From Hypericum androsaemum (lineage: Eukaryota; Streptophyta; Magnoliopsida; Malpighiales; Hypericaceae), in assembly GCA_963995505.1 (NCBI GenBank), contig OZ023190.1, positions 11,526,092-11,590,091 on the forward strand: a stretch of 64,000 bases of DNA. Direction: 5' to 3'. The stretch's first letter is position 1, and the number at the start of each line of letters is the position of its first letter. A program made the translations under genes and the position numbers. Under the pieces are notes generated by a model, which saw only the letters and a program-made list of their open reading frames with translations, ran no database searches and was not told the origin of the DNA. Shown piece by piece: positions 35,834 through 50,012 of this stretch.

Positions 35834-38800
35834 ATGGAGTTCAGCGTGAGCGGGAACGCGCTCAAGACATTCGCGAGGTCGATCACGTGCCTCGCTCGTT
35901 TCGGCAACGAGCTCGCCGTCCAAGCCTCTCCTTCTGAGGTGCACTCTTCGCTTCGATCTCGCTTTTATATTTCCCCTCCGCCGTCTACGTGTCACTCATT
36001 TTTTTTACTGTTTTAGGGTTTTAGAGAAGCTACGGTTGAAGCTATGTGACCGGTGAATCAATTAAACGTTTTGTTATATGAGAAGAAACTTTTCTAAGAA
36101 GTTGTATGATGATTATGCTTTTGGATTATTTGTGGTGTCTCCTCCGTGTGTAGCTCGCCCTGCACACGCTTAACTCGTCCCGATCAGCCTACCAATCCGT
36201 TACATTGAAGCCGAGCTTCTTTGACGTGTATTCGATCTCCGGTTCGCAAGTTCAGTGTAGTGTGCTTCTCAAGGTATGCCTATCCGATTTTCTCTTTTTT
36301 TTTGTTGACTGTTGGATTTTTCGTTGATTTGGTTAGTGTCACTAATTGTTGTTATCTTTTAGGCTGTTTGCGCTGTTCTTAGAACGCCTTTAGCAAGTAT
36401 CGATCATCTGAGGGTGCACTTGCCTGATCCCGACGCATCTAAGGTGCAATGGACCTTGGAATGCTGTACTGGTAATGTGGATTTTGCCATAGATGCTGTG
36501 GTTATATAATTTTGCTAATCTTTCTGTGGTTATAGATGCTGTAGATAGTTTGCTTTAATTATTTAGCTATTGTTGAAGCGGAAAATTAGCAATGGCTTTA
36601 CTTTTTTTCTTGCAACAGCTATGTACTGACTAGATAAGTTTTCCTGTGGTGTTTATTTTGTGATTAGTCATGGAAAAGGGGAGTGAGACTATTGAACGAA
36701 ATGTAGTTTCTCTAGCTCTGCGACTTTAAGCTAAACTGCAGTAGCTCTACAACCAAACATGAAACCGAAACTACATTCTGATGCATATCTTAGTAAGCCT
36801 AATAACAAGTTAGTGTGGAGGTTAGATTAATGAAGAATGCGAAATGATGTAATGAATCCTTGTCTAAGTATTACACTTCTTTGGTCCTCCCCTCATAAGT
36901 TCTCAAATTAAGGCCAATTAGTGCATGTTTTTCAGGGATGAAGAAATCATATTGGATTACATGCAATGTTGAGCCCGATATACAACACTTATCTCTTGAT
37001 AGGACAAGATTCTCGAGCAGTTTAGTAGTCAGGCCTCGGGATCTCACCAGACTCCTCGCCAATTTTCAATCATCTCTTCCAGAGATCACTATAATTGCAA
37101 CTAAACCAAATTCAGCACCATCTGATGCTGCCAGTGAAATTGGAGGAAAAGCCGTTGAGCTCAGAAGTTACATAGACCCCACCAAAGGTCAGCGAGTGAT
37201 TCTGTACACTCTTTTTGACTTATTAGGAATAGGCTTACATGTACAATTGTATAATTGCAGAAAATGAATCTTCATTGTACACTCAACTTTGGATTGATCC
37301 TGCCGAGGAATTTGTTCATTATACACACGTTGGAGATCCTGTGGACGTGACTTTTGCTGTGAAGGAACTGAAGGTATGCCAACTCGTTCATGCAAATAAT
37401 TGTGTTCTAACCTTGACCTTTAGATAATTGACTCAGGCTTTATTGTTGTTTCGAGCACATGGGCCTCAATAGGAAGATGAAACCCTTGATTATTTGTTGT
37501 GAGCATCATTATATGCTTGCATCTTCCCTGGTCTGGTCTGTGCTGGTGTTATCCTTACGCGTGAAATTTTTTATGGATTAATGCCGCTGTTTTGTACATG
37601 TAGGCGTTTCTAACTTTCTGTGAAGGCTGTGAAGTTGACATCCATTTGTATTTTGAGAAAGCTGGCGAGTAAGATTACTTTCCTTGTTTCTCCCTTACCA
37701 GAAATGTACCTACTTTATTTCTCTTTCACTATCCATTTCTTGAAGAACGGCTCATTCAGAACATGTCAAGCTTTAACAAGTGCTTGCACATAACTGGTTG
37801 AAGGAAAGGGAGGCTGACTAGTATAACTGGTTGCATGTGATTGGTGGTGTACAAAAGCAACAAACATGTTCTGTTAGAATTGTATTAAGCCTATAATACT
37901 TGTTTAGTTCAAGGAAATAGCAACTCAAATATGGTTTCGTCTAAGTTCTCCAAACTTCAAAGAAGTCCATGTGCCCGAAGAAAGCAACAGGATAATGATA
38001 TTTCTGATATGTTGGGGAGGTGGTGAATAGTAACTTTTATCAAACCCATGCACCTCAGAGCAAAGTGCACTACCATTTAGTAGAAGTGTCCCATTGCTCA
38101 AACTTTCAGTTGTCTTAGTAGTCAGCTAAATGACACCATTGACTGTGAAAAAATGTAATGTATTATGTGACAAAAATATAATTTAGCATGTGATGTGAAT
38201 TTCTCCAATTGCTTATGTCAAAAAGAAACTAACTATATGACTCTGATATGAGTTCCTTGGGAAATATGTGTTGGAAACCGCAGGCCTATTTTAATGACAC
38301 CAAAATTCGGCCTTGATGATGGAGCCTGTTCAAACTTTGATACCACTCTCGTGCTGGCTACTATGCTTTCATCTCAGCTGCATGATGGTAATTCCGCAGA
38401 ACCTCCACAACAAGCCTCCATGATGAATGATCAGGCTGCACGAGGTGCAGGTTCTCAACAGCAACATGAGATGTGCGGTGCTAGTGCGTCTGATCATCCT
38501 TCTGAGCACACTAGAATCTGGTCAGAACTTTCAGGCAAGTAATAGAAATTATTTTTAAAGATTTCCCAGTGAGACTATTGCATCTCAGAATCTTATTGTG
38601 TCAATATTCAGCAGGAAGTGCAGCAAGAAGTGGCAGTGGCAGTGAACAAAGACAGGCTCAAGGAGAAAGGAACTTAAACGTCAATCAGCAGAGAGAAATT
38701 CAAAGGATCAGCACGATGCAAATCTCAGAGAATGCACATGCTAGAGAAAATGTTCATGAACATCCAAGGCCGTATCCTAAGGATTTTTACTTTCTAATTG

Positions 38801-39802
38801 AGTATATTATCAACTCAACTTAAGACGTCTTTTCTTTGTTTTCCTGAACTGTTTGCTCCTTAGGAACTTCTGCGAGAGTTTCTTCATCTATATAGAATGA
38901 CATCAGATCAAACAATTAATCATATGATGATTGGATCTAGTTATGAAGAGAGTGCAAGTCTGATACTGACCCAATACTAGACTAACAGTAGGATTTTAAG
39001 CACGTTCTTAGATGAGCTAGTTAAGACACGGTAGTGCATTTGGTAATGTGATCAACATGTATATCTTATATATTGTTATTCCTATGTGCTGTTAATCATA
39101 GCTTATGCTCATCAGAGAAACTATGTTAACTTATACAACGAGTACACAGATAAAGAGAGAAAAAGAAAGTGGAAAGTGATTGACAGCCTTCTCTTTTGTG
39201 GTATCTCATAATTGCTACAAAATGTTTAAAGCATTATTGGTCCCTATTGCATAGCTGACTTGATCCTTGAAAGACATTGACACTCCAATTCTTCTGGTAG
39301 TTGAAATGCTATATGGTTTTGCGCTGTGGTTAATCTGAGTCCCAAACTTCTGGTTTTGCTTCTGCAATGTGCATATTCGACTGTGCTGATTGAAAAACTC
39401 ACAACTAGGTGGTAAATGGCTGATTTAGTATACGAAGTTGATGAGCCGTTAGTCTTCAGCTCTGTTCTTTTTCTTCTGAAAGGCTGCTCCTGCTGGTAAT
39501 TTGTGGATCCTAAGTTTCCTTGACAATTCTCAGCAGCTTTCAACAAGTGCAGAAGAATCATGCTGAGGGAGCTGAAGGTCGGCAGTAGGCCTACTTGTTG
39601 GATTACGTTTCTAGAATTCCATTTGAGCTAATATTATTCAGAATTTGTCATCGCAGGAAGGCCGCAGCCCACTGCCCAACCCTTGTCGCAGCATCACCCT
39701 AGTAACTGGGTAGGTGCAAATGAGGATGAGGATGAGGATGATGAAGCAGATGATAATGAATTGTGTGTTCAGTCAACTCCACCATATTATGAAGAACCAT
39801 AG
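35834..39802 (+). CDS. RAD9: RAD9, subunit of the 9-1-1 DNA-damage checkpoint clamp
   Basis: Ten exons: 35834-35938, 36154-36273, 36363-36471, 36936-37187, 37261-37373, 37604-37668, 38284-38534, 38615-38771, 39534-39577 and 39657-39802 (453 aa). Residues 1 to about 268 form the two PCNA-like domains (MEFSVSGNALKTFARSITCL; WTLECCTGMKKSYW; FAVKELKAFLTFCEG; PILMTPKFG). The tail is disordered, rich in Gln/Ser, with an acidic run (EDEDEDDEADDNE) and the terminus STPPYYEEP typical of plant RAD9. With RAD1 and HUS1 it forms a ring loaded on damaged DNA that activates ATR signalling and aids repair. Intron 7 appears to be GC-AG (tcag|gcaagt); the nearby GT would give an early stop. Exons 8 and 9 are the least certain, because the exon 8 donor is weak. 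The leader holds a GA repeat (35802-35827). Confidence 0.9.
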
Positions 39803-41640
39803 CAAAGATAAGACCTCTTTGTTGTAAGTCATAATGCAACTGTCAATTACTTCCATTTGTGCACATTGACTTCATTGCTAACTTGATTGCTGATATGATT
39901 TATGCCATTTGTTTCTTTATTTGCTTCTCTGACCGGTAACCATAGCAATCACTAGCTTTCGACAAGCATACTTGAAGCATGAGAAAAAAATTTGAATTGC
40001 TGGTGTTGGGTCCCAAATATTAAACTTAGGTGTGGGAATTGATGGGTGGTTCAATCACTCAAATGGAAAACTATCCATTGTCGATTTGCTACGGGTTCCC
40101 TGTGCAGACTGCAGGACTATGAACTACATACATCTCACAGTATTTTATGTGACCGGTTTTTTTTCATTCACTGACTTTCTCAACAAATCATTTTTGAATA
40201 GCCGAAGCTATTGGTTCCTTGGTTTTGCTCGCAAAGCTGTTCAGTCACAACAATATCATTGCCTGGAGACACTAATGTTAAACTAAACCCATTTCCTGGA
40301 AATGTAGGTAAAAAACTTGCCTGGGGTTGAATTCTGAGCCCAAGCCAGTTCCAAGGGTGATACGTCCGGAAACTAGTAACAATCCCCACCATAGACCCCT
40401 GTTTCTGCAACCAGTAACCTTGCCGGAATCCTAGCAGGCCACCCTTTCATTGCCGAATTTGGTAAGAGATTGAACGTACTTTACGCATTATCTGAAACTG
40501 CCTGATGTGCAAGGCATTGGATATGGTTTCTTGAGTTTGAAGATTTCTTTCAGCTTATGCTTGTGATCCTTCAACTATGCTTTCAATCCAGGATGTCATA
40601 AGATCTCCTACTTAGGTTGACTTTAAACACTCAACACATAAAAGAACAACTCTACATATATGAACATGAGTGGTGTCGTCTCTAACAAAATAAAAAGGTA
40701 GAATTTTGCAAATATTCGTGAAAGTATCTTGTTGTTTCGTCAATAATTTACAAGATTTACGTATTTACAAAATACTGTCTCAATTCATCCTATTTCATTA
40801 GATCCTAGATGTGATATGGTTATGAAGGATGAACTGGATCTGGACAGTTCTAATATGATTTCTTGCTTGAACAAAAATCTCTTAGTGTTCGATCGCAAGC
40901 TAGAACGAGCACATGGTTATTACAACGCTAAAATATTCATAGCTTATGTGAAAAATTATTTCTAGTTTGGACGGAAAGAATCAAATTTCAAGCAACTAGT
41001 CACCTTTCGTTCAGTGAGATCTATTTAGAGGATTTTGGTAGAAGAAGGGGGAATTCCGTCGGCCTGTTTTGTGGCATCGAATAACTTTTGGGTACCAAAG
41101 AATCCCTCTAGGGACAACTCCACACGGGTACCTTAATTTTTGAATGCGAAAAGGAAGGAAAGGTGGACGTGGACGTGGACCACAAATAAGTGAGATGAGA
41201 GGAGACATTAATTGACGTAACAACTTTTATGTGAGATGCTTTAAAATAATTTCTTGTTTGAAATGGAAACATTTTCTTTCCCGCGAAACAATTTTTAACG
41301 ACCTCCTAATAAAAGAGACAGCTGGCTGGAAGCTAAGGGAGGTTGGTCCGTGGACGCGCAAACACCGTCATGGTGATTTGTGACGGCCCTCACTCTATCG
41401 GCTCAAATTCAGTAGCGCCATGTATAATTTCTACTAAAAAGAATCAAAGGGGATTTAATAGCAAGGAGGGACAATATTAAAAATCATCTTTAACTAAATT
41501 AAGCTACAAATTAGGGATAATATAATTATGAAAATATTTCAAAAGGAAAGAAAATTTCAGCCAATTACCCCAAATCAAAATCACTTTAAATACATTAAAA
41601 TTGATGACAAAAAAAATGCAAAAACTTGGATTATTTCCTC
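39803..41640. other. Intergenic after RAD9
   Basis: RAD9 3' UTR, then AT-rich DNA. Open frames at 40032-40410 and 41011-41223 show no domain features. Confidence 0.5.
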
Positions 41641-41679
41641 AAATTTAAACATTTGCATTATTTATTTCGTTCTATTGTG

Positions 41680-42075
41680 ATATTGGTATCCATTTAGTTT
41701 GATATTGGTATATTTATTCTCTAATATTTGTATACTTCTTCTTTGATATTGGTATACTTCTACTTTGATATTGGTAAACGTCTTCTCTGATATTGGTATA
41801 CGTCTTCTCTAATATAGGTATACTTATTATATTATATTGGTATACTTATTCTCTGATATTGGTATATTGGTATACTTATTCTCTGATATTGGTATATTTA
41901 TTATCTGATATTGGTTTCATTCTTTACTGATATTGATATCCATTCACTTTGATATTGGTATACTTATTCTCCTTTTATTCTGATATTGGTTTCATTTTTC
42001 TCCAATATTGGTATAGATATTCTGAACAAACACACAAAGCATACCAATATTATTGCATATATATACCAATAAGAT
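41680..42075. repeat. Imperfect minisatellite, unit gatattggtat plus spacer
   Basis: About 15 units of 20-25 bp built on tgatattggtatacttattc with variable spacing. They run from 41680 to about 42020 and fade into inverse copies (accaatat) at 42030-42075. Confidence 0.8.
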
Positions 42076-43740
42076 TGTAAATGCATACCAATTACACTCA
42101 CATATCAATGACAAGAAATATGTGTACCAGTTTCATCTCATGGTACAACCAATAAGAAAGATCAACGCCCAAATTTGACACTGTTGTAACCCGATGAACT
42201 CCCACCCTCTAATAAGCGTACTATTCCATGACAAATTTGACACTGCTGTAACCCGACGAACGTCCACCCTCTAACCCATCTTCTCACAAATTTTGCCATT
42301 AACCCATCTCAAACAGAAACGGGCAAAAAAAAATCAAGATGGTAACTTTGAAGAAAAATTGACCACCTTGGCAGGTACTAATAAGAAATATGCGATCTTG
42401 ATAATGGCAGAGACCCGAACCACTATTTGTATTCCGTCTCCATTGAATTTCCCTAATTTTAGTATCCTCTCACCTCTCCTCGAAGCTAAAAAGATAATGG
42501 CAGAGACCAAAATGAAGCTGCTATAGGTTTTCAATATTCCATCGTGGGTGGCTGCTAAAAGAGAGGATGGTGGTTTATTTTAGGGTTTGGAGTATTGTGT
42601 CAAATACTAAATTTGCTCCTGTAAGTAAGATCATTAAATTTGACCATTAGATCTGTAAAATATTTTTTTTAATCATATCTAACGGCCCTAATTTAGTCCA
42701 TATCATGAAAATAATTTTTATCTAGTTCCCACTAAATCCAAATCCCCACTCTATAACTTGCAGCCGTACGTATATCGTTCGGCGATAATTAATGTCATCC
42801 TTTGCTGACGGCGTTAGAATCATAAAATTCAAATCCTGCAACAAAATATTTTCGAAGTCACAACGTGGACATTGCTAAAAAAAATTGTTGAGAGAACTTT
42901 GTCACTTTTTAAAGATCTTGATTGATTCGAACTTTGGATTAATCAGCTTGGTAAGTCGAATATTAGGGATTATAATCCAAAAAAAGTTATTTTCAAAATC
43001 AAATTACTCTGATATTTAAACAGACAACAAAATTGTCAAAAAAGATTACAAAATTTTAATACGTTCCATGTTTTTAATATTTTAAAATAAAAATACTTTA
43101 TTAAATTAGAATAACTTTTTACAATTTTTTCAAGAAAAAAGTTGTGTGTTCTCTATTTGTGTGTTTTCTCTATTTGTGCTAGGTCTATACTGCCAGTTGT
43201 CGTTGAAAGGAGGACATCTTACCCAATAAATAATGATAATGCAATGTAGAGTTATTCAAATATAATAGCTCTACTAGTCCATGTAATTATTTTCTCCTTA
43301 TTTTGTTCCTCGGCTCACCGTGTTCCTGATGTTGTTAAGCTTTTATATTGGGACCGACGGGGCTAGTTGGGAAAATTGGTGGACATTCGTTGCTGTTGAA
43401 GACATATATCTTTTCCGCCAGAACAGAAACATATTGTGGGAATAAACAAGCAATTAGTCAACTTAGATTTAAAAAAATTCTATCTTAATTTTCTCAAATT
43501 TAATTTTTTGTTATGATAATTTTATTATTATTTTAAAATAATACCCAATTTAAAACTGAATTGGTGGATCCATTAAAACAATTAGTCAATGCATCTTATT
43601 GATCGTGAGTTTATGGATGTCAAACACGCCTGTTCAAATGATTGCGTGGATCGATAAGACTGAAAAGAGTCGACCTCTAGTTATTAAAAGGAAAAAAAAG
43701 AGTCCAACTCTGAGATTTTTTCTTTGGCTCTTTAGAGGAT
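42076..43740. other. Intergenic with a short tandem duplication and a SINE tail
   Basis: 42176-42210 and 42237-42271 share gacactgntgtaacccg and ccaccctctaa, a tandem duplication with a period of about 60 bp. About 42884-42986 is a truncated 3' part of the same SINE family as 28647-28841 (attgttgagagaactttg to an A-rich end). No gene seen. Confidence 0.5.
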
Positions 43741-43748
43741 CTTTCGAT

Positions 43749-44819
<1,071 letters not shown>

Positions 44820-45362
44820 ATCCCCCACATGAATGATGACCAATGCATGCAGACTCTAATCGAAAGTTCTGACGTGTTATTATTGCATCGAGACAGGTAG
44901 CTTGTGGCTTTGAACCTTCTCTAGTAATATGTTATCAGATTTACTCGCTGCTCGGTGAACGTGATGTCTTGAACCGTCAGCTTTTGGCGTAAACCAAGAC
45001 AATAACATTTACACAATAATAACCCTAGTATAATTGGGTTCTCACGTTGTGTCCGTTTCGGCCATGGACCGTATCTTGGATTCATAAGTATTTTTTCCAT
45101 TTAAAGCGGCCTCGCTTCACACTTACATAAGTGATCTTCTATCAGGAGTATCCTACTATACTCCACCTTTATCAAGGTATAGGAATCATTAAAAGCGTAA
45201 TGCTTAACCTTACCACACCTCTGCAGGTTAATACCTGGGCAGCTTCTGAGAATGAGATAGGTTCCAGGTGATTAACTGAACCCTCCATAACTTAGTTGTC
45301 TCATTGAACCAAGTTTGTGGGATCTCCACTCATCATGGTTGAGTTACCGCTACGAATGTTCT

Positions 45363-48300
45363 TTAGTGTGTGGATTTTAATCCCATTCCCCTTACTGCGT
45401 TGTACATTTGATCTCTATTGATTTCTTTCGTAAAAGGATCAGCTAAGTTGTCCTTGGACTTTACGTAATTAATGGTGATCACCCCACTAGAGATCAACTG
45501 TCTTAACGGTATTGTGTCTCCGACGGATATGTCGAGACTTTCTGTTGTACACTGTACTTTGTGCTCTCCCGATTACAGACATGCTATCACAATGTATCAA
45601 TAGAGGAGGCACCGGTTTGCTCCAGCATGGAATATCCTCTAGGAAGTTTCAGAGCCATTCAGCTTCTTCCCCAGCTTTGTCTAGTGCTATAAACTCCGAC
45701 TCTATGGTAGATCGAGTTATGCATGTTTGTTTAGAGGACTTCCAAGACACAGCTCCTCCTCCTATGGTGAATACGTATCCACTCGTGGATTTGGAGTCCT
45801 TAGTGTCTGATATCCAGTTTGTATCACTGTATCCTTCTAATACAGCTGAATATTTAGCATAATGTATGCCATAGTTTATGGTATGTTTTAAATACCGTAA
45901 AACCCTTTCCAGAGCTAGCCAGTGATCCTTTCCTGGATTACTTGTGAATCTACTAAGCTTACTAATTGAGTACGCAATATCGGGACATGTGCAGTTTGTT
46001 AAATACATCAAGCTCCCGATAATTTGCGCATACTTCAGTTGAGATACTAGGTCCCCTCGATTCTTGGCTAAGTGTAGATTCAAATCTACTGGAGTCTTAA
46101 CCGGAGGTTTGTCAAAAGCTTCAAATTTCTTGAGCACGCTTTCCACGTAGTGGGATTGCGCCAAGATAATTTCGTCAACTTTCCTAGAGATTTTTATTCC
46201 TAGTATGACGTCTGCCAGACCCATATCTTTCATGTCAAAGTGGTCCTTTAACATGTTCTTAGTTTCCACAATAACCTCTTTATTGCTTCCCATAATTAGT
46301 AAGTCATCTACGTAGAGACATACAATTACGTAAGCTTCAGGTGTGCCCTTAATGTAAACACATTTATCGCACTCATTGATCTTAAATCCATTCGACAGCA
46401 TTGTCCTGTCAAATTTCTCGTGCCACTGTTTTGGCGCTTGTTTTAGCCCGTATAGTGACTTGACTAGCCGACACACTTTATGCTCTTGACCGGGAGCCAC
46501 AAACCCTTCAGGTTGCTCCATGTATATCTCCTCTTCCAGTTCTCCATTTAGAAAACCTATTTTTACGTCCATTTGGTGGATCTCGAGGTTATAGAGTGCC
46601 GCAATAGCTATGAGTACTCTAATTGATGTGATTCTTGTAACCGGTGAATACGTGTCAAAGAAATCATGTCCCTCCTTCTGTTTGAACCTCTTAGCTACCA
46701 ATCGAGCTTTGTATTTGTCGATTGATCCAACAGCTTTGTATTTCCTTTTTAGGATCCACATGCATCCCAAAGATTTGCAGCCCGGTGGGAGATCTACGAT
46801 TTCCCACGTGTAGTTTTGCATAATGGATTCTATCTCACTATTGATAGCTTCCTTCCAGAGAGAAGCATCTGGACTGGACAATGCCTCTTGGATTGTCTTG
46901 AGTTCATCTTCTAACGCATAGGTTAGATAATCCGGACCAAAGGATTTAGTTACCTTCGTCTGTTTACTACGTCTAGGTTCATCATCTTCCTGATTTGACC
47001 CTTGCGTAGTCTCGTGAGCCCTTTTCTTTGGACTTTCTTCCTTTCTTTCCTTATTAGGAAAGCTATTCTCAAAGAACGTTGTGTTCCTTGATTCTATGAC
47101 CATTCCCGTGTTTATCTCTGGGTTTTCAGATTTATGCACTAAAAATTGATAAGCACTACTATTTTACGCATATCCGATAAAGATGCAATCAATGGTCTTG
47201 GATCATATTCTCACCTGCTTAGGCTTAGGTACTTCGACCTTTGCTAGGCACCCCCACACTTTAAGGTAACCGTAGGAAGGCTTCCTTCCTTTCCATAGTT
47301 CATATGAGGTTCTATCCCTTTTCTTGTGTGACAACTTGTTTAGAATGTGGTTAGCTGAGAGCACAGCTTCCCCCCACATGTTCTGGGGTAAGCCCGAGCT
47401 AATCAACATAGCGTTCATCATCTCCTTAAGAGTTCAATTTTTGCGTTCAGCTACGCCATTCGATTGAGGTGAGTATGGAGCAGTCGTCTGATGAATAATG
47501 CTATGTTCTTGACAGAGTTCATCAAATGGAGCTACATATTCTCCCCCTCGATCACTTCGGATCATTTTAATTTTTACGCTGAGTTGATTTTCAACCTCAT
47601 TCTTATACCTCTTAAAGGCATCAAGAGCTTCGTCTTTGCCCTTTAGGAGATATACGTAACAATATCTCGTGCAGTCATCGATAAACGTGATGAAGTATTT
47701 CTTTTCGCCTTTAGTTTGCACGTGTTTCATATCGCAAGTGTCCATATAAATTAACTCTAAAGGCGTAGTACTTCTTTCCACCAAATGGAAAGGTGCTTTG
47801 GTCATTTTAGCCTCCACACATACTTCACATTTATCGGATGGGTTGAACTCTAGATTCGGTAATAAATTTAAACTTACTAACTTTCTTAACGAGTTTGAAT
47901 TTACGTGTCCTAATCTACCATGCCATAAATTAGAACACAAGTAAGAAGAAGCGTTAACTTTATTTTCACCGTTAAAAGTGCGATGTACAGTTATTACATT
48001 CATCTTAAACATCCCCTTTTCTAGATAACTCTTTCCTATAAATTGACCCGCTTTGGTCAGTACAAACTTATCAGCCTCAAATACAAAAGGCCGGCTTTGC
48101 CTAACAGTGAGCCGGAAACTAAGTTCTTGCGGATGTCTGGGACATGCAGCACATCCTTGAGGGTTAGCTCCTTTCCTGAGATCAGCTTCAGGACCACCTT
48201 ACCCAGACCGATGATCTTGGACGTTGCAGAGTTTCCCATGAACAGCTTTCGACCGGTGATCGGGATATAGTTCGAGAACATCTCCTTGTCCGAGCAGACG

Positions 48301-49259
48301 TGGCGGGTAGCTCCTGTGCCCACGAACCACTCTCTTGGATTGTCCACCAAGTTGGCTTCAAACACCACGGCTGACAGATCCATTTCGGACGAGTCTTCAG
48401 CCAGGTTAGCCTTTCCTTGGTCGTTCTTCTTCGGCTGGCGATAGTCCTTAACCATGTGGCCGGGTTTGCCGCAGTTGTAGCAGTCGCCCTTGATCTTCTT
48501 ATTCTTTTTCTTCTTGGGCTCTTGCTTCTCCTGCTTATCCCCGGACTTCTTCCTCTTCTTGCCACCTTTTCCCTCGGCGAGGTGCACGGTGGTCTCAGAG
48601 TTGGCCTTGCCTTGCTTGACTTTGGACTTTCGATTGTCTTCCTCGATCCTCAGTCTCACTATCAGGTCTTCTAGGCCCATGTCCTTCCTCTTGTGCTTGA
48701 GGTAGCTCTTGAAGTCCTTCTAGAGCGGGGGGAGCTTCTCGATCATCGCAGCTACTTGGAAGGACTCGCTGAGTTGCATCCCTTCAGCTTGGATCTCGTG
48801 AAGGATCAGCTGTAACTCCTGCACTTGGTCGATGACCTTCTTGGAGTCCACCATCTTGAAGTCGAGGAATCGTCCGACGATAAATTTTTCCGTCCCGGCA
48901 TCCTCCGTTTTGTACTTCTTCTTGAGTGAACTCCACAGCTCCTTAGGGGTCTTGGTTTCCGCGTAGATGTTGTAGAGCGTGTCATCTAGTCCATTCAGGA
49001 CGTAGTTCCGGCACAGGAAGTCGCTGTGATTCCACGCGTCGAGAGCGTTGATTTTCTGTTGATCCGTCTTATTTTCTGCTATCTTTGGTGCTTTCTCTTT
49101 TAGGAACCGAACTAGGTTGAGCGTGGTCAAATAGAACGTCATCTTCTGTTGCCACCTCTTGAACTCGGTACCATTGAACTTCGCTGGCCTTTCGGCGTGG
49201 ACAGTTCCTGGTACCGTTGTCAGTGATATGGTGCTTGACGATGCCATCTTCAAGTACAT
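45363..49259 (-). pseudogene. Copia gag-pol polyprotein, broken
   Basis: On the minus strand gag starts at or before 49259 and contains [18 protein letters not shown] zinc knuckle near 48485-48430 ([14 protein letters not shown]) has the last Cys replaced by Tyr. The GAG-pre-integrase and integrase core (48012-47434) keeps FIDDCTRY, IRSDRGGEY and NGVAERKN, so the DDE residues remain. Reverse transcriptase (47139 onward) keeps YVDDLL, and RNase H has TIESEFIAL. In-frame stops lie at 48720, 47434, 47203, 47164 and 45649. Frameshifts lie near 48097 and 45506. The frame would close at 45363. It cannot make a full polyprotein. Confidence 0.93.
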
Positions 49260-49276
49260 GAATCTCGTCTTACGAT

Positions 49277-49855
49277 TGTTATGTTCGGAGGGTTCGGTGT
49301 ACTTAATTAGGATCTACGGCAGTCGAGGCAAGTGTTGGACACTTTCTCCGTAAGACGAGATTGTCCCGTATATTTCAGTGCGGTACGGACTACGGCAATC
49401 GTCCCCAAGATATAACGACTGTTCGGGCATTTCCAAGAACGTTGCACACGTATCTCGAAACTTTCGGGCGAACCCTTATATACCTAAAACTTTCGGACGG
49501 ACTATTTGGAAGTGAAGAACGGTGGGAGAGGAGATGCCTCTTTTGTGGCCATCCTGGAAGGCGCTCGCAGCCCCTCGTCACTTCGGTAGCTACGCAGCTC
49601 TCTCCGGACTCGGGCAAAATACTTAAGGCTCCTCGCGACACGTGCCAAGTGCGCCACAAAGCGCCCATTGCAACCTGCGTCCAATGCGCCATGCGCACAC
49701 GCACACGCGCGTGTGCGTGCTAGTCAACAAGGAGTTTCTCCTTATAAACTATGAAATGTTGGTGCCACTTTCCAATGTGGGATTGCAATTTCTTTTTCCG
49801 TTTTGGGCCTCCCACTTTGGGCCTTTCCACTTTGGACTCATTCACAAATCCAACA
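49277..49855 (-). repeat. Copia 5' LTR (short form, 579 bp)
   Basis: It lacks the internal segments present in the 3' LTR. At the microsatellite site it has only a short alternating cacgcgcgtgtgcgtg run. Confidence 0.9.
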
Positions 49856-50012
49856 TCGTTTATTTAGAAATAAATCATGTTTATTGTTATGGCAGCTTTT
49901 TCTCATTATTGAGTTTTTTTCTTAAGGCTTTTTTTCAATCTCGTCTATATGTGAGTATAATTTGGCAGACCATTTATTCAAAAAATGTACTGTTTAGGGG
50001 TAAAAAAAAATC

